From positions 248,001-312,000 of the forward strand of contig NZ_WTYY01000002.1 of assembly GCF_009827405.1 (NCBI RefSeq): a stretch of DNA of 64,000 nucleotides, written 5' to 3'. Below the pieces are notes generated by a model, which saw nothing but the letters and a program-made list of their open reading frames with translations, ran no database searches and was not told the DNA's origin. This stretch comes from Alteraurantiacibacter aestuarii. Lineage in GTDB: Bacteria > Pseudomonadota > Alphaproteobacteria > Sphingomonadales > Sphingomonadaceae. This document shows positions 17,795 to 25,649 of the stretch, piece after piece (positions within the stretch are counted from its first letter, which is position 1; each line of letters opens with the position of its first letter). A program made the position numbers and the translations under genes.

Positions 17795-18388
17795 ATGGCA
17801 GATGTTCTTTCCGATGGCTCGCTGAACCAGCTGTTCCGCGAAGCCCGCACGCATCAGTATTTCGATGGCCGCGAAGTCAGCGATGAACAGATCCACGCGA
17901 TCTGGGAGCTGGCGAAAATGGGTCCGACATCGATGAACCAGCTGCCCGCACGCATCGTATGGTGCAAATCGGATGCGGCGAAAGAGCGGCTGGCCGCCCA
18001 TGCCGCGCCGGGCAATGTCGAGAAGGTCAGGAATGCTCCTGTCTGCGCGATCGTGGCGATGGACGTGGATTTTCACGAGCAGCTGCCGCAGCTTTTCCCG
18101 CACGGCAATGGCAAGGCGATGTTCGACGGCAAGCCGGAAGCGCGTGAAACATCGGCCTTTCGCAATTCCTCGCTGCAGGGCGGCTATCTGATTCTGGCCG
18201 CGCGCGCTCTGGGGCTGGATTGCGGTCCTATGTCGGGCTTCAACAACGCCGCTGTCGATGCGGATTTCTTTGCCGACGATCCCAGCTGGAAAAGCAATTT
18301 CATCTGTTCGATCGGTTACGGCGATCCCACGCGCCTGCATGAGCGCAGCCCGCGCCCGGACTTCGGTGCATTCAACCGCCTGATCTGA
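17795..18388 (+). CDS. nitroreductase family, RutE/malonic semialdehyde reductase-like
   Basis: A 197-residue FMN-dependent nitroreductase-fold protein. The N-terminal LNQLFREARTHQYF and the block PTSMNQLPARIVW are characteristic of the RutE/HadB-like subgroup, which reduces malonic semialdehyde to 3-hydroxypropionate in uracil catabolism, but no other rut gene is in the window. The ending NFICSIGYGDPTRLHERSPR is also typical. It lies between the Nfu gene (17-bp gap) and tsaB (12-bp gap). The subgroup call is firm; the in vivo substrate is not. Confidence 0.88.
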   Translation: MADVLSDGSLNQLFREARTHQYFDGREVSDEQIHAIWELAKMGPTSMNQLPARIVWCKSDAAKERLAAHAAPGNVEKVRNAPVCAIVAMDVDFHEQLPQLFPHGNGKAMFDGKPEARETSAFRNSSLQGGYLILAARALGLDCGPMSGFNNAAVDADFFADDPSWKSNFICSIGYGDPTRLHERSPRPDFGAFNRLI

Positions 18389-18400
18389 TAGCATCTGCCG

Positions 18401-19021
18401 ATGCGAATACTTGCCATAGACAGTGCCACCGAAGCCTGCTCCGCAGCCTTGTTCGATGACACGACATGCATCGCCTCCTTCCACAAGGTGATCGGGCGCG
18501 GCCATGCAGAAACGCTGGTGCCCGCCATCGCCAATTTCCCCGGCAAGGGCCGCGCAGACCGTATCCTTGTTTCGCTCGGCCCCGGCAGCTTTACCGGCGT
18601 GCGCATAGGCCTGGCCGCCGCGCGCGCATTGGGGCTGGCATGGGATGCGCAGGTGCTGGGCTATCCCGCTCTGGCGCTGGTGGCGGCGATGGCCCGCGCG
18701 CAGCATCCCGGCCCGGTCACCGTGTGCATGGCCGCCGGACATGGCGAATACTTCGTGCAGAATTTCTCCGCTGACGCAATTGCGCAAGACACCGTCCGCT
18801 CGCTCACGCCCGAACAGGCAAGTGCAGCATGTCGGCACCAAGTAATCGCGGGCAGCAAGGCACAGCAACTGGCCGCAGCGCTGGGCGGCGATCACCGTGC
18901 AATTGATCTGCTGCCCGATGCGAGCCAGTCATTTCTGCTGAGCGATGACGTGCTCGCCACCGATCTTTCGCCCATTTACGGGCGCGCTCCCGATGCCAGA
19001 TTGCCGGGGGTGAAAGCATGA
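18401..19021 (+). CDS. tsaB: tRNA t6A37 biosynthesis protein TsaB
   Basis: TsaB is the scaffolding partner of TsaD in making threonylcarbamoyladenosine at tRNA position 37. The 206-residue protein begins MRILAIDSATEACSAAL and has the hallmark LVSLGPGSFTGVRIGLAAA near residues 55-73. The C-terminal half is short, as usual in alphaproteobacteria. Its stop overlaps the rimI start (ATGA at 19018-19021), the common tsaB-rimI arrangement. Confidence 0.95.
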   Translation: MRILAIDSATEACSAALFDDTTCIASFHKVIGRGHAETLVPAIANFPGKGRADRILVSLGPGSFTGVRIGLAAARALGLAWDAQVLGYPALALVAAMARAQHPGPVTVCMAAGHGEYFVQNFSADAIAQDTVRSLTPEQASAACRHQVIAGSKAQQLAAALGGDHRAIDLLPDASQSFLLSDDVLATDLSPIYGRAPDARLPGVKA

Positions 19022-19476
19022 TGGATGCGCTCGATGCCATCATGCAGGTGATGGAAGCATCGTTCGATCCTGCCTATGGCGAGGCGTGGAACAGGCGGCA
19101 GGTGGGTGACACGCTGACCATGCCGGGCACTTTTTTTCTGCTTGCCGATGGCAATGGCGCCGAACCCCGGGCGATGGAGGATACGCGCGGTTTCGCCCTT
19201 TCCCGCGCCGCCGCCGAAGAAGAGGAATTGCTGCTGATTGCCGTGATGCCGCAGGCACGCGGATCGGGAGTTGGCTCAGCTTTGATGAAACGCTTCCTGG
19301 ATTGTGCCCAAATACGTGGTTCTAAAAGACTTTTTCTTGAAATGCGGGACGGGAATCCAGCCGTCAAACTATATCAAAACCATGGGTTTGAGGAGGTTGG
19401 TCGCCGGATCAATTACTATCGATCCGGAATAGATGGCCCGTTTGATGCGATTACCTTTGCAACAATACGTGGTTAG
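19018..19476 (+). CDS. rimI: GNAT acetyltransferase, RimI-like
   Basis: A 152-residue GNAT N-acetyltransferase, by context the ribosomal-protein S18 alanine acetyltransferase. The acetyl-CoA site is IAVMPQARGSGVGSALM (about 80-96), and the C-terminal motif B region reads PAVKLYQNHGFEEVGRR. The start is coupled to tsaB by a 4-nt overlap. Oddity: from about 19300 to the stop the codons turn AT-rich compared with the first half, and an 11-bp direct repeat (19311-19321 and 19464-19474) brackets this part. Confidence 0.88.
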   Translation: MMDALDAIMQVMEASFDPAYGEAWNRRQVGDTLTMPGTFFLLADGNGAEPRAMEDTRGFALSRAAAEEEELLLIAVMPQARGSGVGSALMKRFLDCAQIRGSKRLFLEMRDGNPAVKLYQNHGFEEVGRRINYYRSGIDGPFDAITFATIRG

Positions 19477-19622
19477 AGACAATTTCACCGAAAAATAATC
19501 CGGTTTACCATCCCTGCCTCTTGTAATCGTGTGAATGATGTTGCAGTGGCGACGAGCATAGCCAATCGAAGACGATGGCTGGCATTAGTCAAACGGTCGC
19601 AAAATAAAAATAAGAGGAACCC

Positions 19623-20060
19623 ATGGATAACCTTGAAAACGACATGAACGAGATGTTGATTACGCTAACCTCGGACATCGTCACCGCGCATGTCGCCAAT
19701 AACAATGTTGATGTGTCTGACCTTCCAGTACTTATTCAGAGCGTTTATGGCGCTCTTTCTGGATTGGGCTCTGTAGAAGCGAAGGAAGAACGTCCCGAGC
19801 CAGCAGTAACGATTCGCGCATCGATCAAGAACGATCACGTCGTTTGCCTGGAAGATGGCAAGAAGATGAAGATGCTCAAGCGTCACCTGATGACCGATCA
19901 CGGCATGACCCCGGACGAATATCGTGCCCGCTGGAATCTGCCTGCCGATTATCCGATGGTCGCCCCCGATTATGCGGAAAAGCGCCGCGAACTGGCCAAG
20001 AAGATCGGCCTTGGCCGCAAGCCCGGCCAGCGTCGTGGTCGCCGCAAAAAAGTGGTTTGA
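19623..20060 (+). CDS. MucR/Ros-family zinc-finger transcriptional regulator
   Basis: A 145-residue MucR/Ros regulator; the family binds AT-rich DNA in alphaproteobacteria and controls exopolysaccharide, motility and virulence genes. The N-terminal oligomerisation region is MDNLENDMNEMLITLTSDIV. The zinc-finger region is C75-x2-D78-x9-H88-x4-H93, i.e. Asp replaces the second Cys of the classic Ros finger, a variation known in MucR proteins. A basic tail (KPGQRRGRRKK) ends the protein. ATG 19623 has AGAGGAA upstream. The 146-bp leader is unusually AT-rich, consistent with autoregulation (inference). Confidence 0.94.
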   Translation: MDNLENDMNEMLITLTSDIVTAHVANNNVDVSDLPVLIQSVYGALSGLGSVEAKEERPEPAVTIRASIKNDHVVCLEDGKKMKMLKRHLMTDHGMTPDEYRARWNLPADYPMVAPDYAEKRRELAKKIGLGRKPGQRRGRRKKVV

Positions 20061-20092
20061 TTGAACACTATCGACCAATCCGGTTGAAAAGA

Positions 20093-20121
20093 CGCCCCGC
20101 CCCTTACATAGTGGCGGGGCG
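20093..20121 (+). terminator. GC-rich hairpin between mucR and the Fur-family gene
   Basis: A 9-bp perfect stem (20093-20101 with 20113-20121, 11-nt loop) lies 32 bp after the mucR stop and 21 bp before the next start. The downstream sequence is only mildly T-rich (ACTTGTTTC), so it may be a terminator or an element affecting translation of the next gene. Confidence 0.5.
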
Positions 20122-20142
20122 ACTTGTTTCGAACCGGGATTA

Positions 20143-20571
20143 TTGATTTTGCACCAGCCTATCGACCTAGAAGCCTTGTGCGCTGAACGTGGCCTGCGGA
20201 TTACAGAGCAGCGCCGCGTGATCGCCCGGGTCCTGTCGGAGAGCGACGATCATCCTGATGTGGAGAAGCTGCACGCGCGCTCTTCCGCCATTGATCCCAA
20301 GATCTCCATCGCCACAGTCTATCGCACGGTGCGCCTGTTCGAAGAGGCGGGCATTCTCGATCGCCATGATTTCGGCGATGGCCGCGCGCGCTATGAAGCT
20401 GCGCCGGAGGCTCATCACGATCATCTGATCGATGTCGAAACGGGCAAGGTGGTCGAATTCGTCGACCCCGAGCTGGAGGCGCTGCAACGCACGATTGCCG
20501 AGAAGCTGGGCTATCGCCTGGTTGACCACCGGATGGAGCTGTACGGCGTCCGCATCGACCGCGAGGATTGA
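20143..20571 (+). CDS. Fur-family metalloregulator
   Basis: A 142-residue Fur-superfamily repressor. The N-terminal winged helix (about 10-80) contains RITEQRRVIARVL and ISIATVYRTVRLFEEAGI. The dimerisation/metal domain has HHDHLIDVETGKVVEF (about 91-106) and ends without the CxxC structural zinc pairs seen in gamma-proteobacterial Fur, as in rhizobial-type Fur/Mur. It could therefore respond to iron or manganese. The start is TTG 20143 or TTG 20149; neither has a strong Shine-Dalgarno. The acyltransferase gene follows closely. Confidence 0.9.
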   Translation: MILHQPIDLEALCAERGLRITEQRRVIARVLSESDDHPDVEKLHARSSAIDPKISIATVYRTVRLFEEAGILDRHDFGDGRARYEAAPEAHHDHLIDVETGKVVEFVDPELEALQRTIAEKLGYRLVDHRMELYGVRIDRED

Positions 20572-20608
20572 GCCAGCAGATCTCGGCTGGCGATGGCTGC
20601 TCGTAATA

Positions 20609-21301
20609 TTGCGGGCGGCCGGCTGGCTGCTGCTGTTCGCAATCATCATCATTCCGCACCTGCTGTGCACGCTGCTGGGCCGGCGCGATCTTGTGCCCCC
20701 GCCTTTTCTGGGCGGACTGGCGCGGATCAGCGGGGTGCGCGTGCGCATTGTCGGCAAGCCTGCACAGCGGGCGCTGCTGCTGGCCAATCATCAAAGCTGG
20801 CTGGATATTCTGACGCTGGCCGGGGCCAGCCGCACCGCCTTTGTGGCGCAGAGCGGCCTGTCCACCCATCCCGTGCTGGCGTGGCTGTGCCTGCAGAACG
20901 CCACGCTGTTCATCAGCCGCGACCAGCGCGCCACCGTGGCAGAGCAGGTGGCGCAGGTGACCGACCGGCTGGGCAAAAGACGGCTGACGATCTTTCCCGA
21001 ATCCACCACCAATGATGGCACCGGGCTGCTGCCCTTCCGGTCATCGCTGCTCTCTGCAGTTGAACGCCTGCCCGCCGATATTCCGGTGCAGCCGGTGGCA
21101 CTAGATTATGAGGATACGCCCGCAATGGTGTGGTTCGGGGATGAGCCGGGACTGGACAATTTCAAGCGAATCCTCGCCCGCACAAAGCCGATCCTGCTGA
21201 CCATCCGCTTCCTTGACCCGCTGACGGGCGATGAAATGACCAATCGCAAGACCATGGCGGCAGCGGCACAGGCGAAGATCGAGGCCGCGCTGCGCTTCTG
21301 A
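20609..21301 (+). CDS. 1-acyl-sn-glycerol-3-phosphate acyltransferase family
   Basis: A PlsC-type acyltransferase that acylates lysophosphatidic acid (or a lyso-lipid) at the membrane. After one N-terminal hydrophobic segment comes the catalytic H-x4-D motif NHQSWLD, then LFISRDQR and FPESTTNDG, which correspond to acyltransferase motifs I-III. The start is uncertain: the frame is open through the end of the Fur gene, and TTG 20609 gives a 230-residue protein of normal length; an earlier start near 20522-20567 is possible. No good Shine-Dalgarno is visible, so coupling to the Fur gene is likely. Confidence 0.85.
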   Translation: MRAAGWLLLFAIIIIPHLLCTLLGRRDLVPPPFLGGLARISGVRVRIVGKPAQRALLLANHQSWLDILTLAGASRTAFVAQSGLSTHPVLAWLCLQNATLFISRDQRATVAEQVAQVTDRLGKRRLTIFPESTTNDGTGLLPFRSSLLSAVERLPADIPVQPVALDYEDTPAMVWFGDEPGLDNFKRILARTKPILLTIRFLDPLTGDEMTNRKTMAAAAQAKIEAALRF

Positions 21302-21346
21302 CGCGCGCTTTGATTTCCGCTGCGCAATGACCTAAAGGCCGCGCCC

Positions 21347-22699
21347 ATGCCACACAGCAATCCTCCCAGGACCTACCGGGTCAAGAGCTTCGGCTGCCAG
21401 ATGAACGTCTATGATGGCGAGCGCATGGCCGAGATGCTGGCCGAGCAGGGCATTACCGCCGCGCCCGAGGGTGAGGAGGCGGACCTGGTGGTGCTCAACA
21501 CCTGCCACATTCGCGAGAAGGCGGCGGAGAAGGTCTATTCGGATATCGGCCGCCTGGTCAAAGCGGGCCGCAAGGTCGGCAAGGATCCGATGATCGCGGT
21601 GGCCGGCTGCGTGGCGCAGGCCGAGGGTGAGGAGATCATGAAGCGCGCACCGGCGGTTTCCATGGTGGTCGGCCCGCAGGCCTATCACCGCCTGCCGGCG
21701 ATGATCGCCAGGGCCGCAAACGGAGAGCGCGCAACCGATACAGACATGCCGGAAGACGCCAAATTTGCTGCACTTCCGGCGCGGCGCAAGGTTGGGCCAT
21801 CGGCATTTCTGACCGTGCAGGAAGGGTGCGACAAGTTCTGCACCTATTGCGTGGTTCCCTATACGCGCGGCGCAGAAATATCGCGCCCTTACAGCGATTT
21901 GCTGCGCGAAGCTGAGGCGCTTGTGGAAGCCGGCGCGCGCGAGATCACCTTGCTGGGGCAGAACGTCAATGCCTGGCGCGGAGAGAATGCCAGGGGCCAC
22001 GCCGTGGGCCTGGGAGAATTGATAAAAGAGCTGGACAAGCTCCCGAAATTGCAGCGAATTCGCTATACCACCAGCCACCCCAACGACATGGACGAAGGCC
22101 TGATCGCCGCGCATGGCGAGGTGCAGAAGCTGATGCCGTACCTGCACCTGCCGGTGCAGAGCGGATCAGACCGGGTGCTGAAAGCGATGAACCGCAGCCA
22201 CACGGTGGACAGCTACCTCAAGCTGCTCGAGCGCTTTCGCGCAGTGCGCCCCGACATCGCGCTGTCGGGTGATTTCATCGTCGGCTTCCCCGGAGAGACC
22301 GAGGCCGAGTTTGCCGAAACGTTGCAGGTGGTGGACGCGGTCCGCTACGCCTCTGCCTTCAGCTTCATGTATTCGCCCCGCCCCGGCACGCCTGCCGCCA
22401 GCATGGATGGCCAGATCGCCCGCGAGGTGATGGAAGAGCGACTCCAGCGCCTGCAGGCATCGCTGGGCCGCGATCAACATGCCTTCAATCAGGCCAGCAC
22501 CGGCAAGACCTGCGACGTGCTGATTGAACGCAAGGGCCGCCGCCCCGGCCAGTGGCTGGGCAAGTCGCCCTGGCTGCAATCGGTGTTCTTCGAAGGTGCG
22601 GAGGCCGATGCGATGCAGATCGGCGACATGGTGCATGCCCGGCTGGGCGAAGCCGGACCGGCCTCGCTCAAGGGGCAGGTGCTGTCCAGCCAGGCCTGA
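21347..22699 (+). CDS. miaB: tRNA-2-methylthio-N6-dimethylallyladenosine synthase MiaB
   Basis: A radical-SAM methylthiotransferase that modifies i6A37 of tRNA to ms2i6A37. The N-terminal MTTase domain supplies Cys17 (SFGCQMN), Cys53 (NTCHIREKA) and Cys88 (AVAGCVAQAEG) for the auxiliary cluster. The radical-SAM CxxxCxxC is CDKFCTYC (Cys161, 165, 168). A TRAM domain ends the 450-residue protein (VLIERKGRRPGQWLGKSPW). This is the usual length. It begins 45 bp after the acyltransferase and is followed by the 14-bp tandem repeat, then phoH. Confidence 0.97.
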   Translation: MPHSNPPRTYRVKSFGCQMNVYDGERMAEMLAEQGITAAPEGEEADLVVLNTCHIREKAAEKVYSDIGRLVKAGRKVGKDPMIAVAGCVAQAEGEEIMKRAPAVSMVVGPQAYHRLPAMIARAANGERATDTDMPEDAKFAALPARRKVGPSAFLTVQEGCDKFCTYCVVPYTRGAEISRPYSDLLREAEALVEAGAREITLLGQNVNAWRGENARGHAVGLGELIKELDKLPKLQRIRYTTSHPNDMDEGLIAAHGEVQKLMPYLHLPVQSGSDRVLKAMNRSHTVDSYLKLLERFRAVRPDIALSGDFIVGFPGETEAEFAETLQVVDAVRYASAFSFMYSPRPGTPAASMDGQIAREVMEERLQRLQASLGRDQHAFNQASTGKTCDVLIERKGRRPGQWLGKSPWLQSVFFEGAEADAMQIGDMVHARLGEAGPASLKGQVLSSQA

Positions 22700-22756
22700 T
22701 CGGCCTGTTCAGGGGCGCAAATGGAACGCTCCGCCATTTCTCGCCAGTTGGGTCCG

Positions 22757-22918
22757 GATGACAGAGCTGGGATGACAGAGCTGGGATGACAGAGCTGGGA
22801 TGACAGAGCTGGGATGACAGAGCTGGGATGACAGAGCTGGGATGACAGAGCTGGGATGACAGAGCTGGGATGACAGAGCTGGGATGACAGAGCTGGGATG
22901 ACAGAGCTGGGATGACAG
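22757..22918. repeat. 14-bp tandem repeat array, 11 copies
   Basis: Eleven perfect copies of a 14-bp unit, GATGACAGAGCTGG, run from 22757 to 22910, followed by a partial copy to 22918. There are no spacers and no visible substitutions between copies. It occupies most of the 311-bp gap between the miaB stop (22699) and the phoH start (23011); the rest of the gap shows no gene. Perfect identity points to recent expansion by slippage, so copy number is probably variable between strains. Confidence 0.97.
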
Positions 22919-23010
22919 TCATGTGACTATCCACCGCTTGCTTGCATCGCCCATCTTGCCTGAGCCGCAAGCGTGCCTATTCTTGTGTCCATCATCGCCG
23001 AAGGGAGCAC

Positions 23011-24051
23011 ATGACCCGCAAAGCACACAGCGCCGAAAGTTCGGCCGCAATCGCCCACCCCGAAGATCGCCGCGATCATGGTCGCCGAACGCGGGTGGAG
23101 GTCAAATTTGAGGAACAGACCGTGCTGGGCGCGCTGTTCGGTGAATTTGATGCCAATCTGGTGCAGATCGAAAACCGGCTGGGCGTGTATATCGGCGCGC
23201 GCGGCAACAAGGTTGTGATCGAGGGGGCCGAGGACGATGTCGCCCGCACCCGCGATGTGTTGCTGAAACTGCACGATAAATTGCTGGCCGGTGAGGAAAT
23301 GGATGCAGGGGCGATCGAGGCGCTGATCGCCATGTCGAGCGAACCCACGCTGGACGGGATCATCGATACCACGGCGGAATTGCCCTCTGTCATGATCCGC
23401 ACGCGCAAGAAGACCATCGTGCCGCGCACCGCCAAGCAGGCCGAATACATGCGCCTGCTGGCCAGCCGCGACGTGATCTTCGCGCTCGGCCCGGCAGGTA
23501 CGGGCAAGACCTATGTGGCGGTGGCGCAGGCGGTCAGCCAGCTGATTACCGGCAGCGTGCAGCGCCTGATCCTGTCTCGGCCCGCGGTGGAAGCGGGCGA
23601 AAAGCTGGGCTTCCTGCCCGGTGACATGAAGGAGAAGGTCGATCCCTATCTGCGCCCGCTTTACGATGCGCTGTTCGACTGCATGCCGCCAGAACAGGTG
23701 GAGCGGCGGCTGGCATCGGGCGAGATCGAGATTGCCCCGATTGCCTTCATGCGCGGACGCACGCTGGCCGATGCCTTCGTGATTCTGGATGAGGCGCAGA
23801 ACACCACCAAGGAGCAGATGAAGATGTTCCTCACCCGCTTTGGCCAGAACAGCCGGATGGTGGTGTGCGGCGATCCGCGGCAGGTGGACATTCCCGGCGG
23901 CGACCGGATGAGCGGCCTCGCCGATGCGGTGGCGCGGCTGGAAGGCGTGGACGGTATCGGCGTCACCCGCTTCACCACCGCAGACGTGGTGCGCCACCCG
24001 ATCGTGGGCCGCATTGTCGAGGCCTATGAGGGTGAGAATGCCCTTCCGTGA
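23011..24051 (+). CDS. ybeZ: PhoH-like ATPase (YbeZ)
   Basis: A 346-residue P-loop ATPase of the PhoH family, which works with YbeY in RNA/ribosome maturation. An N-terminal KH-like segment (QIENRLGVYIGARGNKVVI, about 52-70) precedes the ATPase. Walker A is GPAGTGKT (160-167); the Walker B region is FVILDEAQNTT; CGDPRQVDIP follows. ATG 23011 has GAAGGGAG upstream; the in-frame start at 22942 lies just past the repeat array and is not needed. It starts the conserved ybeZ-ybeY-ybeX (corC) series. Confidence 0.95.
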   Translation: MTRKAHSAESSAAIAHPEDRRDHGRRTRVEVKFEEQTVLGALFGEFDANLVQIENRLGVYIGARGNKVVIEGAEDDVARTRDVLLKLHDKLLAGEEMDAGAIEALIAMSSEPTLDGIIDTTAELPSVMIRTRKKTIVPRTAKQAEYMRLLASRDVIFALGPAGTGKTYVAVAQAVSQLITGSVQRLILSRPAVEAGEKLGFLPGDMKEKVDPYLRPLYDALFDCMPPEQVERRLASGEIEIAPIAFMRGRTLADAFVILDEAQNTTKEQMKMFLTRFGQNSRMVVCGDPRQVDIPGGDRMSGLADAVARLEGVDGIGVTRFTTADVVRHPIVGRIVEAYEGENALP

Positions 24052-24087
24052 TGATCAAATTGCCGCCCGCATGATGGAACTGGCCTG

Positions 24088-24585
24088 ATGGAACTCGATT
24101 GCGAGATCGAGGCACCGTGGAGTGCCGATACCGACTGGGAAGCGCTGGCGCTCAGGGCCGTGCAGGCCGTGCAGGCCATCGCGCCCCAGCTGGCCAATCC
24201 GCGCCTTGCCACCAGCCTGACGTTCACCTCTGACGCGCAAATTCACGCGCTCAACCGCCAGTGGCGCGATCGCGACAAGCCCACCAATGTGCTGTCCTTC
24301 CCCATGCTGACCCGGGAGGACCTGCTGGCGCTGGACGAAGAAGGCCCGCCGGTGTTGCTGGGCGATATTGTGCTGGCCCAGGAAACCTGCGCGCGTGAGG
24401 CGGCACAGAAAAGCATCGCAATTGCCGATCACACATCCCATCTGATCGTCCACGGCCTGTTGCACCTTGCGGGATATGATCACGAAATCTCTCCCGCAGA
24501 GGCAGAGGCGATGGAACAATTGGAAGTTAAGACGCTTGCGCTTATGGGAATTGCAGACCCATATAGTGCGATAGAAGACGAATAG
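24088..24585 (+). CDS. ybeY: endoribonuclease / rRNA maturation factor YbeY
   Basis: A 165-residue zinc-dependent endoribonuclease needed for 16S rRNA 3' processing and 70S quality control. The signature HGLLHLAGYDH gives zinc ligands His122, His126 and His132. RDKPTNVLSFP is also typical. It follows phoH by 36 bp and precedes the corC-like gene in the standard order. Confidence 0.96.
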   Translation: MELDCEIEAPWSADTDWEALALRAVQAVQAIAPQLANPRLATSLTFTSDAQIHALNRQWRDRDKPTNVLSFPMLTREDLLALDEEGPPVLLGDIVLAQETCAREAAQKSIAIADHTSHLIVHGLLHLAGYDHEISPAEAEAMEQLEVKTLALMGIADPYSAIEDE

Positions 24586-24636
24586 GCCCGACTGCGGCCA
24601 ACAAACTGCGGCCAGTAAGAGGAAGTGACAGGGGCA

Positions 24637-25578
24637 ATGCCCGAGATTACCAGGAACGGCGAAACCCAGCAGGGAGACGCAGACAGTAGCGGCGGATTGT
24701 GGAACGCAATCCGGTCACTCTTCGAAGCCAATAACATCACCTCCTTCCGCGAGCAGCTGGAAGAAGCGATCGACGAGCATGAGGATGAACAATCCACTGC
24801 TGGCCGGTCGGAAGAGAAGGCTGCCGGCGACATGTCTCCGGTTGAGCTGACGATGCTGCGCAACCTGCTGCATTTCAGCGAAAACGATGCCGATGACGTG
24901 GCCATCCCGCGCGGTGAGATCATCGCCATTCGCGCCGATGCCAGCTGGGATCAGATGGTCGCCCTGTTTGCCGAACATGGCCATTCCCGCATGCCCGTTT
25001 TCCGCGAGCAGCTGGATGATGTGATCGGCATGATGCACATCAAGGACGTGTTCACCTTCCTGGCCGAAAAGCGCGATCCGCCAGAGGACTGGACCACGCT
25101 GATGCGCCAGCCGCTGTATGTGCCGCAGGCGCGCGGCGCGCTGGACGTGCTGGCCGACATGCGCAGCCGCCGTGTTCACCTGGCGATTGTGGTGGACGAG
25201 TTTTCCGGCACTGACGGGATCATCACCATCGAGGATCTGGTCGAGGAAATCGTTGGCGACATCGAGGATGAGCATGACGATGCCCCGGTCGAACTGGTGG
25301 TGCCGATCGGTGATGGCATGTGGGATGCCGATGCCCGCGCCGAACTGGACGACGTGGCCGAGCGAATCGGCGATCCGCGCATCGCCGAAGTGGAAGAATC
25401 GGTCGATACGCTGGGCGGCCTCGCTTTCATCCTGGCCGAACAGGTGCCGCAGCCCGGCGCCATGCTGACTCATCCCAGTGGCTGGCGGATAGAGGTACTG
25501 GCAGGCGATGAAACGCACGTCACGCGCCTGCGCCTGCATGCTCCCAGCGAGCGTGAGGACGACAAATCTGCGGATTGA
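24637..25578 (+). CDS. CBS-pair protein of the CorC/YbeX (HlyC) family
   Basis: A cytosolic protein of about 313 residues with two CBS domains (about 75-200; VAIPRGEIIAIRA, GMMHIKDVF, VVDEFSGTDGIITIEDLVEEIVGDI) and a C-terminal CorC_HlyC domain (about 220-305; GGLAFILAEQVPQPG). It has no membrane part. Family members are linked to magnesium/cobalt efflux and ribosome maturation. ATG 24637 is chosen over GTG 24625, where GAGG would be only two bases from the codon. The lnt gene that often follows ybeX is absent here; a LysR gene follows instead. Confidence 0.92.
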   Translation: MPEITRNGETQQGDADSSGGLWNAIRSLFEANNITSFREQLEEAIDEHEDEQSTAGRSEEKAAGDMSPVELTMLRNLLHFSENDADDVAIPRGEIIAIRADASWDQMVALFAEHGHSRMPVFREQLDDVIGMMHIKDVFTFLAEKRDPPEDWTTLMRQPLYVPQARGALDVLADMRSRRVHLAIVVDEFSGTDGIITIEDLVEEIVGDIEDEHDDAPVELVVPIGDGMWDADARAELDDVAERIGDPRIAEVEESVDTLGGLAFILAEQVPQPGAMLTHPSGWRIEVLAGDETHVTRLRLHAPSEREDDKSAD

Positions 25579-25649
25579 TCGGGTTTTTCTTCGCACTTGC
25601 GCAATAACCCGCTCGACATGAGTTGCATATTTCTGAACATAGGGTCGGG

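Noticed and set aside
20567..20608. ATT start codon for the acyltransferase gene at 20567
   Set aside because: ATT starts are very rare; TTG 20609 gives a normal-length protein, though the true start remains uncertain.
22757..22918. Tandem repeat as a CRISPR array
   Set aside because: The 14-bp units abut directly with no spacers, and no cas gene is present.
22668..22970. 100-residue minus-strand frame through the 14-bp repeat (repetitive HPSSVIPALSSQLC)
   Set aside because: It exists only because the repeat has no stop codon in that frame; no ribosome-binding site or promoter.
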